From: Pantoea allii
GTDB taxonomy: Bacteria > Pseudomonadota > Gammaproteobacteria > Enterobacterales > Enterobacteriaceae
Length of the DNA: 64,000 bases
Assembly: GCF_002307475.1 (NCBI RefSeq)
Contig: NZ_NTMH01000031.1
Span: forward strand, 62,001 to 126,000
Direction of reading: 5' to 3'
In this document: in pieces, positions 45,908-57,084 of the stretch
Layout: every line of letters begins with the position of its first letter
How positions within the stretch are numbered: position 1 is the stretch's first letter
Notes under the pieces: model-generated
Told to the model about the DNA's origin: nothing
Databases searched by the model: none
What the model saw: the letters and a program-made list of their open reading frames with translations, nothing else
Made by a program: the position numbers and the translations under genes

Positions 45908-46792
45908 ATGTCTCGCGTTTACGACACGTTTGAAACGCTGCGTCAAAAAAAGGCCGTGCTGCGCGAATCGGTCATGCTCAATTCCGGCATCAGATTGGCG
46001 GCATGGCACAACAAGCAAGACCGGGTCACGGTAAACAGTAATCATCACACGTTAAGCCTTTATGTGGCGGATGGTTACGAGAGCTATCACAAAACGGCGA
46101 GCGGATGGCGCAACGGTGGCGGGCCAGATAAATTCTGTCTGATGCCCCAGCAGAGTGAATCCAGCTGGGATGTGCGTAATGACCTCACCTTTGTGCATCT
46201 TTATTGCACCGATGAACACTTACGCGAGGTCGGCGAGAAAGTGTGGGATCGCAATCCGTTGTCGATTACGCTGGATGAGAAAATATTTTCCAGCGATCCT
46301 AAAATCACCGCCTTGTATCGTCAGTTCTTACTCAGCTGTGACTGGCAACAGCCTGCGAATCAGTTAATGCTGAGCACGGCCAGCACCCTGCTGCTAACCC
46401 ACCTCATCCAGCATTATTCCAGCGTGCAGTGGCGGCTCCCGGCAGTAACCGGCGGGCTGGCGCCCTATGTCTTGCGCAATACGTTGGCATTTATTGATGA
46501 GCATCTGGCGTTGCCGCTGACGCTTGATACGTTGGCCACGCAGGCAAACCTGAGTGAATACCATTTTGCCCGCATGTTTCGTCAGTCGCTGGGCGTTGCG
46601 CCGCATCAGTACGTTATGCAACGTCGCATGGAAAACGCACAACAGATGGTGCGATCAACCTCGCTGTCGTTAACCCAGATAGCGCTGGATAATGGTTTCA
46701 GTTCCTTAAGCCACTTCAGTAATCGTTTTAAGCAGGTCACGGGCTTCACACCTTCGCAAATGCGCATGGACAATGGCGGGAGTAGGTCCTGA
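45908..46792 (+). CDS. AraC-family transcriptional regulator
   Basis: 294 residues: N-terminal cupin-like ligand domain (about 1-170) and C-terminal double helix-turn-helix (LDTLATQANLSEYHFARMFR and LTQIALDNGFSSLSHFSNRF-type, ending TGFTPSQMR). Divergent from the EamA exporter gene and likely to activate it in response to an unknown ligand. Confidence 0.9.
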   Translation: MSRVYDTFETLRQKKAVLRESVMLNSGIRLAAWHNKQDRVTVNSNHHTLSLYVADGYESYHKTASGWRNGGGPDKFCLMPQQSESSWDVRNDLTFVHLYCTDEHLREVGEKVWDRNPLSITLDEKIFSSDPKITALYRQFLLSCDWQQPANQLMLSTASTLLLTHLIQHYSSVQWRLPAVTGGLAPYVLRNTLAFIDEHLALPLTLDTLATQANLSEYHFARMFRQSLGVAPHQYVMQRRMENAQQMVRSTSLSLTQIALDNGFSSLSHFSNRFKQVTGFTPSQMRMDNGGSRS

Positions 46793-47493
46793 ATCACGCG
46801 ATGCGGCAAAAGACGTTGGGAAATAACAGGCTGCTGATTCGCTAACATTACAACTGAGTAACCTAAACCAATCCTCACTCACCCGCCGTTCCTGCCTTTA
46901 CTCAACCTGCATCCTGATTATACTGAGCGCGGATTCATTCAGGCATCGTGGCATCTGTATGATTATCCCGATGAGCTAACGCTTTCATGGCGGTGTTGCT
47001 TACCGGAAACGCCGGCATCAGTTCAGCTGGCGATAATTGCCCTTCGGGTCAGTCAGCCATCCATAAGACGATGAGGACCAGGGTCATGTTACTGTTCAAA
47101 AACGCGCTATTCCCTCCCCCCGACTGGCACGTGCCATCGCTGTAAAACGCCTGCTTTCTGTAGTAGCAATGCTTGCGTCGGTAACAAGGCTAAACCGGCT
47201 ACTGTCGCAGATTTTTAGCGGAAAGCGTGCTGGTAAGCCTCAGGCCAAACCTTGCACACGAAGGTGATTTACAGCAAATCGTCAGCCAGACATGCTCATC
47301 CTTTGATGGAACATTGATAAAGAGCCGTTCAGACGCGCGCATGATAAAGATTATCCTGCCTGCCGTTGAAATATGAGGTTAAGGGTAGCTGCATTTCGCT
47401 ATGGATTAGCGGGACAAGACCTCACCGCGTGATATCAGTTTTCCACATTGAATGTTGTGATTAATCGTCATCCTGATGACAAGGAAGCGCCTC
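46793..47493. other. Gap with no recognised gene
   Basis: About 700 bp. Short frames near 46905-47060 and 47125-47280 look possibly once-coding but lack starts, SD sites and family signatures. The two micro-ORFs begin at its right end. Confidence 0.45.
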
Positions 47494-47589
47494 ATGAATC
47501 GTTCACCTGAAAACGCGATTGCGTTAATTTTTCTTTTAATCGGCCTCACCGTCATGGTGCTGGGTATTTGGCAAATTCTGATGCAGTGA
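47494..47589 (+). CDS. Micro-ORF 1: 31-residue single-helix membrane peptide
   Basis: Starts MNRSPENAIALIF and continues with a hydrophobic helix ending in GIWQILMQ. AAGGA lies eight bases before the ATG. The single membrane span and polar N-terminus resemble small regulatory membrane proteins of enterics, but the family is not recognised. Nine bp separate it from the next micro-ORF. Confidence 0.55.
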   Translation: MNRSPENAIALIFLLIGLTVMVLGIWQILMQ

Positions 47590-47598
47590 GGTAGCGCT

Positions 47599-47685
47599 AT
47601 GCGTAAATTTACGCTCGACCAGATTTTTATTCAGGTGGTTGCTATCGCGGTCGTCATTATCCTGCTTACCATCGTGATTCGTTAA
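47599..47685 (+). CDS. Micro-ORF 2: 28-residue single-helix membrane peptide
   Basis: Starts MRKFTLDQIFIQVV and is almost entirely a hydrophobic helix ending in TIVIR. Its GAGGT SD overlaps the stop of micro-ORF 1, which suggests translational coupling. Basic residues at both ends. No family recognised. Confidence 0.55.
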   Translation: MRKFTLDQIFIQVVAIAVVIILLTIVIR

Positions 47686-47888
47686 TTCATGCGTGGCCAG
47701 ACAATACCCACATCTGGCCATTTCCACATCACACAGTAACCGACGCCCAAAAAAACCTGCTTTTATAATCTCGCTCAACTCATCCTTGCCATTTCTGCAT
47801 TACCGTCTGACGGCTGATAATGACAGCGTCAACAGCCTTTTATATTTCTCAACACCTGGCTTTTCTCTTAACTTAACCGGGAATAATT

Positions 47889-48923
47889 ATGAATCTATGC
47901 CACAATTTTTTAATGGGTGGACTGGCAGCGATAATGACGATGGGAGGTGCAATGGCGACAGAACATCATGATCTGACGGGTTACCGTGAGGGCGCAAAGG
48001 TGATTCAGGTAAAACCCGTACGTAACCAGATCGATTCCCTCAACGGCGTCGTCTATTCACAAGTCACCACTCTGCGATCGGTCAGGCAGCTGCATATGTC
48101 GCTTCTGGTGCCACGGACGCAGGCGTTAAAGCCCGCTATCATTTATTTTCCGGGCGGCGGTTTTACCAGTGCCGATCACGATAAGTTTATTCAGATGCGT
48201 ATGGCGCTGGCAGAGTCTGGTTTTGTTGTGGCGGCTGCAGAGTATCGGGTCGTACCTGATACCTTCCCGGCGCCGGTGGTGGATGGTAAAGCGGCGGTCC
48301 GCTACCTGCGACAGCATGCCGAGGATTACGGCATTGACCCTGAACGCATTGGTGTTTTAGGCGACTCGGCAGGCGGTTGGCTGGCACAAATGCTCGGCAC
48401 CACCCAGGGGGAAACGTCATTCGATCGCGGCGATTTCACCGATAAATCCTCCGATGTCCAGGCGGTCGCAACCTTATACGGTATATCCGATCTCCTGAAT
48501 ATTGGCGAAGGGTACGCCGATGACATTCAAAAGGTTCATCAGTCTCCCGCCGTGACCGAGGCGCTACTGGTGCATGGCGCGGCTTTCCGTGACTTTGCTG
48601 GCGCAAGTATCATGGACGATACGACTAAAGCACGTCACGCCAGCCCGATGGGGCATTTGAGTAACCCTAAACCGCCCTTCCTGATTATGCACGGTGATAA
48701 CGATTCGCTGGTATCGCCCCATCAAAGTGCACAGTTATTTGATGCCCTTAAAAAGGCGGGCGAGAAGGTAGACTACGTCGTCGTAAAAGGTGCAGAGCAT
48801 GGTGACCTGGTTTGGTATCAGCCTGCCGTGATCGATGAGGTTGTGAACTGGTTTACCCGTGAACTCAAGCCAGAAACTGGCGCAGTAACTGATACATCTA
48901 CCGATCCAAACAGCACGCTTTGA
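47889..48923 (+). CDS. Secreted alpha/beta-hydrolase, acetyl-esterase/BD-FAE type
   Basis: 344 residues with a signal-peptide-like start (FLMGGLAAIMTMGGAMA). Oxyanion-hole motif YFPGGGF, nucleophile in GVLGDSAGGWLAQ, acid in MHGDNDSLVSP and the catalytic His in KGAEHGD complete a standard triad. Likely a periplasmic esterase acting on acyl esters; the substrate is unknown. Single gene between the micro-ORFs and a convergent dehydrogenase. Confidence 0.87.
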   Translation: MNLCHNFLMGGLAAIMTMGGAMATEHHDLTGYREGAKVIQVKPVRNQIDSLNGVVYSQVTTLRSVRQLHMSLLVPRTQALKPAIIYFPGGGFTSADHDKFIQMRMALAESGFVVAAAEYRVVPDTFPAPVVDGKAAVRYLRQHAEDYGIDPERIGVLGDSAGGWLAQMLGTTQGETSFDRGDFTDKSSDVQAVATLYGISDLLNIGEGYADDIQKVHQSPAVTEALLVHGAAFRDFAGASIMDDTTKARHASPMGHLSNPKPPFLIMHGDNDSLVSPHQSAQLFDALKKAGEKVDYVVVKGAEHGDLVWYQPAVIDEVVNWFTRELKPETGAVTDTSTDPNSTL

Positions 48924-48969
48924 CGCACAGGCAAGCCACTCAACGTGGCCTGCCTGGCAGAGGGGCAAT

Positions 48970-50442
48970 TTAGCCTGAACAACGCTGCGTAACCGACATG
49001 GCTACCGCCTCTTTCGCCCCTTTATCCAGCAGAAGCAGATAGGCAGCGGTTATCTGCTTCACAAAGTACGCATTATTTGGCAGCGCCTCACCAAAAATGG
49101 CGTCCAGATTTAATAACGCTTTGACTCTCGGCTCGCCTTCGGCACTGGATTCTACAGCCGCTTTTAACACCGGCAGGAGCGGATCGCTCACGTCAATGGC
49201 TTTTTCCTGCTCATCGACGCCTGAGACATAGCGTATCCAACCAGCAATTCCCAGGGCAAGCAGGTCAAAATCACTTTCGTTCCTGAGATGCCAGCGAACG
49301 GAGTCAAGCCAACGCTGAGGCAGTTTTTGGCTACCGTCCATGGCAATCTGCCAGGTGCGGTGCTTCAGGGCGTGATTATCATAGCGCTCAATCAGCAGGT
49401 CAGCGTAACGGGCAAGATCAACGCCCTGCACGTTTAGCGTGGGTGCCTGTTCTTCCAGCATCAATGTCCGGGCCGCAAGACGAAAGTATTGATCTTGCAT
49501 ACAGTCACAAATATGTTCATAGCCTGCCAGATAACCCAAATACGCCAGAAATGAATGACTGCCGTTCAGCATACGTAACTTCATTTCTTCATAAGGCACA
49601 ACGTCCTTAACTAATTCTGCCCCGGCCTTTTCCCACGCCGGCCGTCCTGCGACAAAGTTATCCTCTATTACCCACTGCCTGAAGGGCTCACAGGCTACCG
49701 CCACCGGATCCTCAACCCCGATCACCTGTGCGATTTTTTGCAAACTTTCCTGTGTCACCGCGGGCACAATACGATCCACCATAGTGGAAGGGAACGTGAC
49801 GTGCTGTTCGATCCAGCTTGCCAGTTCGGGCGCTCTTTTCCGGGCGTAGGCGCAAACCACGTTGTTGATCACCCGACCATTCTCAGGAATGTTATCACAC
49901 GACATTACGCTGAATGCAGGCAGTCCCGCCGCTCTGCGCCGGGCCAACGCCTCGACGATGATGCCGGGTGCGGAAAGCGGTTGATGGGGCTGCTGTAAAT
50001 CAGACAGGATGAGGGGATGATCAAACATCAATTCACCGCTAGCTGGCGAATGGCAGTAGCCTTTTTCGGTGATGGTTAACGACACAATGGCGATCTGTGG
50101 CTGACACATTGCGTCAAGTACGGCTTCAATGCCATCAACCTGCGCGTGCAGTGCTTGCCTGACGACGCCCACAACCCTTCCTGTCCATGCATTCGAGGAC
50201 ATCTCCGCCACGGTATAAAGAAAGTCCTGATGCTTAAGGTCGGCAATCTGCTGTTCTCCCCCTATCAAATTGACTTCGATATAGCCCCAGTCACTACCCT
50301 GTTCGGCAGCAAGGATATCCGCATAGACGGCCTGGTGAGCACGGTGGAAGGCACCACATCCGAGATGCACGATTCGCGGAATCAGTTTATGACGATCCCA
50401 TTGGGGAACGGTGGCGTTAGCCCGGCGTAATTTATTTGGCAT
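48970..50442 (-). CDS. Mannitol dehydrogenase family oxidoreductase, YeiQ/fructuronate reductase-like
   Basis: 490 residues. N-terminal NAD(H) binding region with [18 protein letters not shown], then [21 protein letters not shown], and the polyol catalytic [18 protein letters not shown] with the Lys and Asn-His residues of the family. The whole length parallels E. coli YeiQ. It oxidises a sugar alcohol or reduces a uronate/keto-sugar; exact substrate unknown. Monocistronic by spacing. Confidence 0.88.
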   Translation of the reverse strand: MPNKLRRANATVPQWDRHKLIPRIVHLGCGAFHRAHQAVYADILAAEQGSDWGYIEVNLIGGEQQIADLKHQDFLYTVAEMSSNAWTGRVVGVVRQALHAQVDGIEAVLDAMCQPQIAIVSLTITEKGYCHSPASGELMFDHPLILSDLQQPHQPLSAPGIIVEALARRRAAGLPAFSVMSCDNIPENGRVINNVVCAYARKRAPELASWIEQHVTFPSTMVDRIVPAVTQESLQKIAQVIGVEDPVAVACEPFRQWVIEDNFVAGRPAWEKAGAELVKDVVPYEEMKLRMLNGSHSFLAYLGYLAGYEHICDCMQDQYFRLAARTLMLEEQAPTLNVQGVDLARYADLLIERYDNHALKHRTWQIAMDGSQKLPQRWLDSVRWHLRNESDFDLLALGIAGWIRYVSGVDEQEKAIDVSDPLLPVLKAAVESSAEGEPRVKALLNLDAIFGEALPNNAYFVKQITAAYLLLLDKGAKEAVAMSVTQRCSG

Positions 50443-51196
50443 TGTAATCTCTCTGTTAATTAATAATTTGGACTCGATTAATTTCTGGTTATTTTGCTGT
50501 TGAATAGATGTGTAATTTTCTGACTTAGCAACATAGTTAACATTCGTTATTATTAAAGTTAATGGGATGTATTAAATAAGTCATTCAGGAGTGGCATGAG
50601 AAGTGCGTTGATATGATCCCAGCCATAACCTGGATCATAATAATTACCGCCTCAACACATGCGCCCACTACCATACCAGATGCAACGAATAAATGGTGAT
50701 ATGCGCCCAACAAATTGAGGTCACACCTTTCGCATCGTTTTTATCAATCAAAATAAGTTAACAGGGCTAAATGATGGGTTAAGCTGACCCTATTCAGGCG
50801 ATTACATTAATATTTACTTTTTAGCAGGAGGCGTTTTTCGATCACCCTTTTTCGGTCGGGTAAATCCTTTCGGAGTAAGATGCATTCTGCCCAGGGAAGT
50901 TAACAGATGATAAAGTACAGCCACAATTGGCGAAGAGGACACATTAAATTAACATTGCGTCTGAGAACGCTGATTCAGGGACAAGCCGTGCATTAGAATG
51001 TTAATTACTTACTCCGCTAAATTATTAACTTCATATTGTTAAATTTTTATAGCATGGATGTATGTCACATTTTTTAATTTTATTGTTTTTTTGAGACATC
51101 AATAGCATCAGGTAGCACTGATTCCTCAATGCGTCGTCGGGTTACAACGCATAATTTTACCTGTGTTCATGACATTCATGAACCCAGGAGGACATC
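50443..51196. other. Long AT-rich gap
   Basis: About 750 bp between the dehydrogenase start and the 69-residue orphan gene. A minus-strand frame ending near 50820 (HLTPKGFTRPKKGDRKTPPA) is open for about 40 codons but has only a GTG without SD, so I do not call it a gene. A short inverted repeat at the right end is listed separately. Confidence 0.5.
51165..51183. promoter_or_regulatory. Inverted repeat just before the orphan gene's SD
   Basis: GTTCATGA - CAT - TCATGAAC, a perfect 8-bp palindrome ending about 4 bp before AGGAGG and 14 bp before the ATG. In DNA it could bind a dimeric regulator; in RNA it would form a hairpin beside the ribosome site. Confidence 0.5.
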
Positions 51197-51406
51197 ATGT
51201 GGAAATTGAATTCAGTGATTGATATGCAAGGGACAAACCCTTACCTCGTATTTGTCAATAACGCGGGGGATACCCGGCTCCTACCCTGTAAAGATATTAG
51301 TCCCACTTCCTTAAGAACCATGAATTTTTATGAACTCGAAAATTTCCTTTACGCTGAACAGGTAAAAAATACCAATAAGGCAGAAAAACTATCGACATTA
51401 TCCTGA
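51197..51406 (+). CDS. Hypothetical 69-residue protein
   Basis: Starts MWKLNSVIDMQGTNPYLVFV behind a strong AGGAGG. Soluble, mixed composition, no recognised domain; the pattern of short beta strands followed by NFYELENFLYAEQV helix suggests a small folded protein. Followed by a terminator-like hairpin, so it is monocistronic. Confidence 0.6.
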   Translation: MWKLNSVIDMQGTNPYLVFVNNAGDTRLLPCKDISPTSLRTMNFYELENFLYAEQVKNTNKAEKLSTLS

Positions 51407-51415
51407 CTTTTTCTG

Positions 51416-51448
51416 GCCCTCTGATTGCTCTGTCTGAGGGCATTTCTT
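51416..51448 (+). terminator. Terminator candidate after the orphan gene
   Basis: GCCCTC (51416-51421) and GAGGGC (51436-51441), extended with one mismatch, followed by ATTTCTT; 10 bp after the stop. Confidence 0.55.
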
Positions 51449-51903
51449 ATTACAGCCCCTGGTTCATACGACTCTAACCTGGCATGTAGATGCGGTGGTG
51501 AAGAGATGAGTTTCTGGAGATTCAGGCAAGATTCCGTGCAACGTCGTTGATACAGCCGCAAAGTGTCACGCACTCACCCTGCTATCTGTTATCGCAATTC
51601 TGTCGATGACGCTGTTTGCGCTTTAGCCGCCGACGCAGTCTGAGCTTTCTCAGCACCCTCACCCTGAGCTTACGCCAAACGGTAACTGAGATGAGTGGCT
51701 GCTGAAGACTGAGCAGTGTCAAAAACATCGCGTTAACGTCCTCTCGTTGCCGTTTGTCACCCCTCATCCGGCAAAGGGCAGCAGATTAAACGGACCGCGT
51801 TCGCGGTACAGGGTGACGATAAAATCCCCCTCGCACGCCTGTTTGGCATCCATGACCGGCTAAGACTTTGCCCGGCCAGGCGCCTGTTTCCCGCACGTCT
51901 TAC
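51449..51903. other. Gap with a possible basic micro-ORF
   Basis: A minus-strand frame (51582-51767) encodes a highly Arg-rich peptide (VWRKLRVRVLRKLRLRRRLK) after a short hydrophobic start. No SD and composition like a repetitive artefact; otherwise nothing is recognised. Confidence 0.4.
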
Positions 51904-53154
51904 TTAGCCAAACGAAGGTAGCCATCGCAAGACATCAAGGATGACCGTCAGGTAGACGAGACTGCCTGCGGCTATCACCAGATTAAGAATCAGGTTATTA
52001 CAAGGCGCTGTATAAGCTGCGGTTGGAAAACGCTTACGGGCCGCTTTGACCAGAACAGGGGGAAGGATGACACTCCAGATGGTAAATGCCAGCCCGGCAT
52101 AGCCAATTGCGCGTATAAAGCCATCAGGCAGGAAGTAACAAACGGCCGCAGGAGGCAAATAAGTGACCAGTGCGGTCTTTAACCTGCCTGGACGGTCGTC
52201 AGAGAAATGAAAAAGATCGGCAATATAATCGAAAAGTCCAAGCGTTGCGGCTAACAATGAACTGGCTACGGCAAAGTTACCAAAGAAGGTGAGAATAATA
52301 TCCATATACTGATGGGTAAATAACCCACTCAGGGCGTCCACGAAGACGTCAATATTTCCCCCTTTGGCAATAATGGGTGGAAAGTCGGCGCGAGGGATAT
52401 TTCCCATTGTGACGGCTAACCAGAACAGATAAAGCAGCAGTGCGAAAGCGGAACCGATAAAAATCGAACGCGTGATATTCTTAACGCCTTGTGTGCCATA
52501 TAACTTCACCAGGCTAGGTACGTTACCGTGGAAACCGTAAGAAATAATACAGAAAGGCAGGGTCATTAAGACATAAGGCAGGTATTGCGTATCAGGCAGC
52601 GCCAGCGCGGGACTGTCGATCAGTTTGGCCCCGTCGACATGCCATACCAGACCGGAAAAAGTAGCAAAAAACGCCAGAAACTTACCGATAATGAGCACCG
52701 TTGTGATACGACCAACTAAAAGCGAACTGTACCAGGCGATGCCCCCGACCAGCAGACTAACGATAACCACCGATAACCGGGCCGGAAGATGAAAATCGCT
52801 ATATTTTTCCACTGTCTGGGACAGGACAGCAGAGGAGCCAGAAATATAAGCATAAGTTAAAATATATAATACAAACCCGAATGCAATACCGACGACCCCA
52901 TTCCATTTATGACCTAATAAGTCCTTGGTGAAGGTGTTAAAACTCGCGCCACCACCATAATGGAGGTTAACCTCGACCAGCATTAAACCGGTTAACAGCA
53001 TCATTACCGCCACAACGATTAAAATAACCGATGCTCCCGGAAACCATACGCCAGCCATAGCAACAGGAAGAGAGAACATTCCTCCACCGATAACGGTGGC
53101 AATGATAAGCATTGTTCCACTGAGCAAACCGGGTGTTGTTTTATTAATATCCAT
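51904..53154 (-). CDS. tutB: Tyrosine-specific permease TutB-like (aromatic amino acid permease, Mtr/TnaB family)
   Basis: 416 residues from MDINKTTPGLLSGTMLI, with AGGAG nine bases upstream; the longer start is unsupported. About eleven helices, family start TVIGGGMFSLPVAMAGVWFP, and PFCIISYGFHGNVPSLVKLY in the middle. Proton-driven aromatic amino acid symporter. In Pantoea agglomerans (Erwinia herbicola) tutB follows tpl, as here, so tyrosine is the likely substrate. With tpl cut by a transposon end, its expression now depends on another promoter. Confidence 0.78.
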   Translation of the reverse strand: MDINKTTPGLLSGTMLIIATVIGGGMFSLPVAMAGVWFPGASVILIVVAVMMLLTGLMLVEVNLHYGGGASFNTFTKDLLGHKWNGVVGIAFGFVLYILTYAYISGSSAVLSQTVEKYSDFHLPARLSVVIVSLLVGGIAWYSSLLVGRITTVLIIGKFLAFFATFSGLVWHVDGAKLIDSPALALPDTQYLPYVLMTLPFCIISYGFHGNVPSLVKLYGTQGVKNITRSIFIGSAFALLLYLFWLAVTMGNIPRADFPPIIAKGGNIDVFVDALSGLFTHQYMDIILTFFGNFAVASSLLAATLGLFDYIADLFHFSDDRPGRLKTALVTYLPPAAVCYFLPDGFIRAIGYAGLAFTIWSVILPPVLVKAARKRFPTAAYTAPCNNLILNLVIAAGSLVYLTVILDVLRWLPSFG

Positions 53155-53269
53155 GAAAAAATGCTCCTGTTGACTCTTTATTATCATTTTGGCGTCATTC
53201 TTGATGATGTGGATACTAAACTGTTAACAGCTGACCTGTCATTAAGGCAGGTCCGAAATAAAATCCTGT

Positions 53270-53299
53270 TTATAAAAAACAGGCCCCTGTCAGGGGACC
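53270..53299 (-). terminator. Terminator between tpl and tutB
   Basis: On the minus strand CCCCTG-A-CAGGGG is followed by CCTGTTTTTTAT, a GC-rich stem with a T6 run just after the tpl stop. It would limit read-through from tpl to tutB, unless it acts as an attenuator. Confidence 0.7.
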
Positions 53300-53308
53300 T
53301 GAATCGTA

Positions 53309-54447
<1,139 letters not shown>

Positions 54448-54511
54448 GCTTAAACTTGACCTCCAAGTCCCAAAGGATCTTGGGAAGATCCCCCAGGGCT
54501 CAATAGCAAGC

Positions 54512-55171
54512 TTACCAGCTACCATAAGGATACTTTTTCCCTTTGATAAACTCCTCGGTATCTTTTCCGTACTCATAGCCGTTAGAAAACCGCGTTATTC
54601 CTTTGCACATATCTAATTTGTCCCCTGAAACGGTTTTAAGGACTGACGGTTTGACGCGATAATTTGGCTCAGAACTAATCCCCTGCAACCAGACGGCGAC
54701 TTTTCCCTCCGGAGCCAGACCAATTTGCACTCTGTCGTAATACGCAGTTCTTCCCCGATAATTCCTGTAATCACTCGGCCTGAGCATTTTCTCCAGTATG
54801 GGTTTAGGGATTGTCAGTGCGGTCTCATACACTTTTTTATCGATAATAGAGTCCCAGCAAAAAATAATATGTCTGGGAGGTCGTTTAACGTGATTCCAGT
54901 AGCCACCAGACACACGGTCTTTGTCGTTCCACTCACCGATAACGTCGGGTAGAACAGATGTACGGTTCAGGGTATTAAATTCATAAACTTTGCCATCGGC
55001 ATCCTGAACAACGGCGTACGTCACCAGTGCGGGCAGCGCCTTAGGTGTGAAAAAATCAAAGGTCCACTCTACTGGCTCATCGTTTTGAGGGTCACTTCCG
55101 GGCAACGACTGCCCCTGACAGGCCGTCAGAATGAGCAACGGAAACAGCCAGGCCACACGAATTATTTCCAT
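54512..55171 (-). CDS. DUF2931 lipoprotein, probable Tle1 immunity protein
   Basis: 219 residues with the lipobox ILTAC after a hydrophobic signal, so a periplasm-facing lipoprotein. DUF2931 features include VEWTFDFFTPKALPALVT, HIIFCWDSIIDKKVYET and DRVQIGLAPEGKVAVWLQG. The gene overlaps the effector stop by 10 bp and follows it, the usual order for effector-immunity pairs; DUF2931 proteins are recurrent partners of Tle1-type lipases. Immunity is inferred. Confidence 0.85.
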   Translation of the reverse strand: MEIIRVAWLFPLLILTACQGQSLPGSDPQNDEPVEWTFDFFTPKALPALVTYAVVQDADGKVYEFNTLNRTSVLPDVIGEWNDKDRVSGGYWNHVKRPPRHIIFCWDSIIDKKVYETALTIPKPILEKMLRPSDYRNYRGRTAYYDRVQIGLAPEGKVAVWLQGISSEPNYRVKPSVLKTVSGDKLDMCKGITRFSNGYEYGKDTEEFIKGKKYPYGSW

Positions 55172-57036
55172 ATTTTATTCCCATCCATATTATAAACTGT
55201 CCGCTGCCAGCGCTCGTCTGGCCGGTTGGTAAATGTTACCAGCTTCGCTGGTCTGACTGCACCGCTGATACTTCCCCGACCGTCTCTCACCACGCTGTTC
55301 CAGTTGGCTGAGCAATGGATATATTTTTCGGCCAGCATCAGAATTTCCGGCGTGGTAAAGCCGGGGGCTGACTTACCACTCCTTATGGCACGGCCCATCA
55401 CGATTGCTTTTTCACACAGGCTGTTCAGTTCTGGCCGGAGTGACAGGTTGTCGTCTTTAGGTAAAATAGGGGAAAATTCCACCCCGGCATCCTGCGCCGC
55501 ATCGAGCATCACTCGCAACACCACCTTCGACCAGTCGTTACGCGTCGGGCGATCGATAACCAGCGCAGCGCCGCTGCGTTTCTGTAGCGATCCGTAACGA
55601 TCTGCTGGCAGTCTGTCGTCATGCCAGGTATCGACATTCACCTCCACCGCATTCAGCAGTGGCGCTATCGCGGGGTAACCGTCCATCGCTGTAAGCTCCC
55701 CGCAGGTCTGTTGATAAATCCGCGTTTCTGTGTCTGGTGTAGAAAGGGGAACGGTTTCAAAATCGGGTCGGGTAAGAAAACATAATTCATGCTCATCGGG
55801 ATTGTAGCCGCCGCCTATGTCAGAATGCACCCCGGGAAGGGCCAGCTCCGGCCACGCCGGTTTCACGCTATTCAGCGCGAAATTGAAGCGGCATTCGTGC
55901 TGCGCAGTGATATGGAATACTTTATCAGCAACGCCCGGACGCAGCGCCAGATTGACATCCCCGGTATCGGCGCTGTGCGGGTTGAGGCCGTTAACCGGTG
56001 TCCCGATGGCGGCTACGGTATCAAATATCCCCAGAAAGCGGGTTTTGCCCCCGGACGTACCGGAAAAATCAATACCATTCAGACTGGCTTTAATCGCCGA
56101 TACAATGGCTCTGTCCTGACTGAATATCCGGTTGGCAAAGTGGCGCGCCGCCGCCGCTCCCCGGCTGAAGCCGAAAATATCAAATTGCAACTCTTTGATG
56201 GTGCAGAACCGGGCATCTGTGTGTCTGTCTAAATAGCCCTGAATACCGGCAGCCAATGCTGCGACTGCTTTATCGGTTTTACTCACTACGCCGGTATCGC
56301 CCCGGCCAGTGCCCATTCCGTAAGTGCTGTCGCCAGCCCCGTCTTCCGTACCGATACCTTCAATATAAATGGCGTACTGTCCTGCCCCTGTATCAGTTTT
56401 TATTTCCGGGTTATAAAGCGTATAGAGCCAGTGCACGTTACTGTAGTAGCCGATATAGCTTCCGGCGGCAGTACCGCTGACTCCGCGATTCAGCTGGACA
56501 CACTGCTCTAGCGCAGACATAGATTCTGCATCATTCATTCCGTAATGTTCACCGGAACAGGCGGCCTGACGGGCACCGCTGTTATTCGCATTGTTGCCAG
56601 TGCCATCAAAGAATACGCCGATGGTCAGCGTGATATCCCGTTTCTTCTTCGCGACCTGCGCTCGCTGTTCAGGCTCTGACTGCTGGGCTTGTTTTTTCGC
56701 CTTCTCAGACCGTTCGGCCAGCCGTCCGGCGTTGCAGTCGCTCTCGTAGGTGTGCGTCTGAACTGACGGAATAAATCGGGCGCGGCAAGGGCAGGAACTA
56801 TAGCTGTCCAGTGAACCTGCCCACTCTTTCAGTTCATCGCCCACTTCATAGGAATCCCCCATGCCGCCGCACACCCGGAAGCGCCCCTCGTGCTTACCGC
56901 AAGTCACCGGGTCGCCCTCCCTGACCTGCTGCCGCTCTATGCCACCGATTTCGTAGGTGTCGTCAGACGCACCGGAAAGGATCCGTCCCCCGCAGGTGGT
57001 TTTATCCAGGTGATACAGATAAAATCCCGTAGTCAT
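55162..57036 (-). CDS. PAAR-DUF2235 phospholipase effector (Tle1 family) of T6SS
   Basis: 624 residues. The N-terminal 60-70 residues form a PAAR-like cone (TTCGGRILSGASDD, REGDPVTCGKHEGRFRVCGG), a Cys-rich and charged linker runs to about 130, then the DUF2235 alpha/beta hydrolase domain begins TIGVFFDGTGNN. The lipase nucleophile motif GFSRG is at 289-293 and the His/Asp region includes GVHSDIGGGY. Such effectors ride on VgrG tips and degrade membrane phospholipids. No vgrG is near, so it must use one elsewhere. Carried by a Tn3-like element inserted in tpl. Confidence 0.9.
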   Translation of the reverse strand: MTTGFYLYHLDKTTCGGRILSGASDDTYEIGGIERQQVREGDPVTCGKHEGRFRVCGGMGDSYEVGDELKEWAGSLDSYSSCPCRARFIPSVQTHTYESDCNAGRLAERSEKAKKQAQQSEPEQRAQVAKKKRDITLTIGVFFDGTGNNANNSGARQAACSGEHYGMNDAESMSALEQCVQLNRGVSGTAAGSYIGYYSNVHWLYTLYNPEIKTDTGAGQYAIYIEGIGTEDGAGDSTYGMGTGRGDTGVVSKTDKAVAALAAGIQGYLDRHTDARFCTIKELQFDIFGFSRGAAAARHFANRIFSQDRAIVSAIKASLNGIDFSGTSGGKTRFLGIFDTVAAIGTPVNGLNPHSADTGDVNLALRPGVADKVFHITAQHECRFNFALNSVKPAWPELALPGVHSDIGGGYNPDEHELCFLTRPDFETVPLSTPDTETRIYQQTCGELTAMDGYPAIAPLLNAVEVNVDTWHDDRLPADRYGSLQKRSGAALVIDRPTRNDWSKVVLRVMLDAAQDAGVEFSPILPKDDNLSLRPELNSLCEKAIVMGRAIRSGKSAPGFTTPEILMLAEKYIHCSANWNSVVRDGRGSISGAVRPAKLVTFTNRPDERWQRTVYNMDGNKIWK

Positions 57037-57084
57037 AATCCCTCATGAATGTAATGGTTATAAAATCAGCGCATCATACCTTAA

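Noticed and set aside
50820-50945. Small basic protein on the minus strand (ending TPPAKK)
   Set aside because: About 40 codons but only a GTG without SD and no recognisable family; kept as part of the gap.
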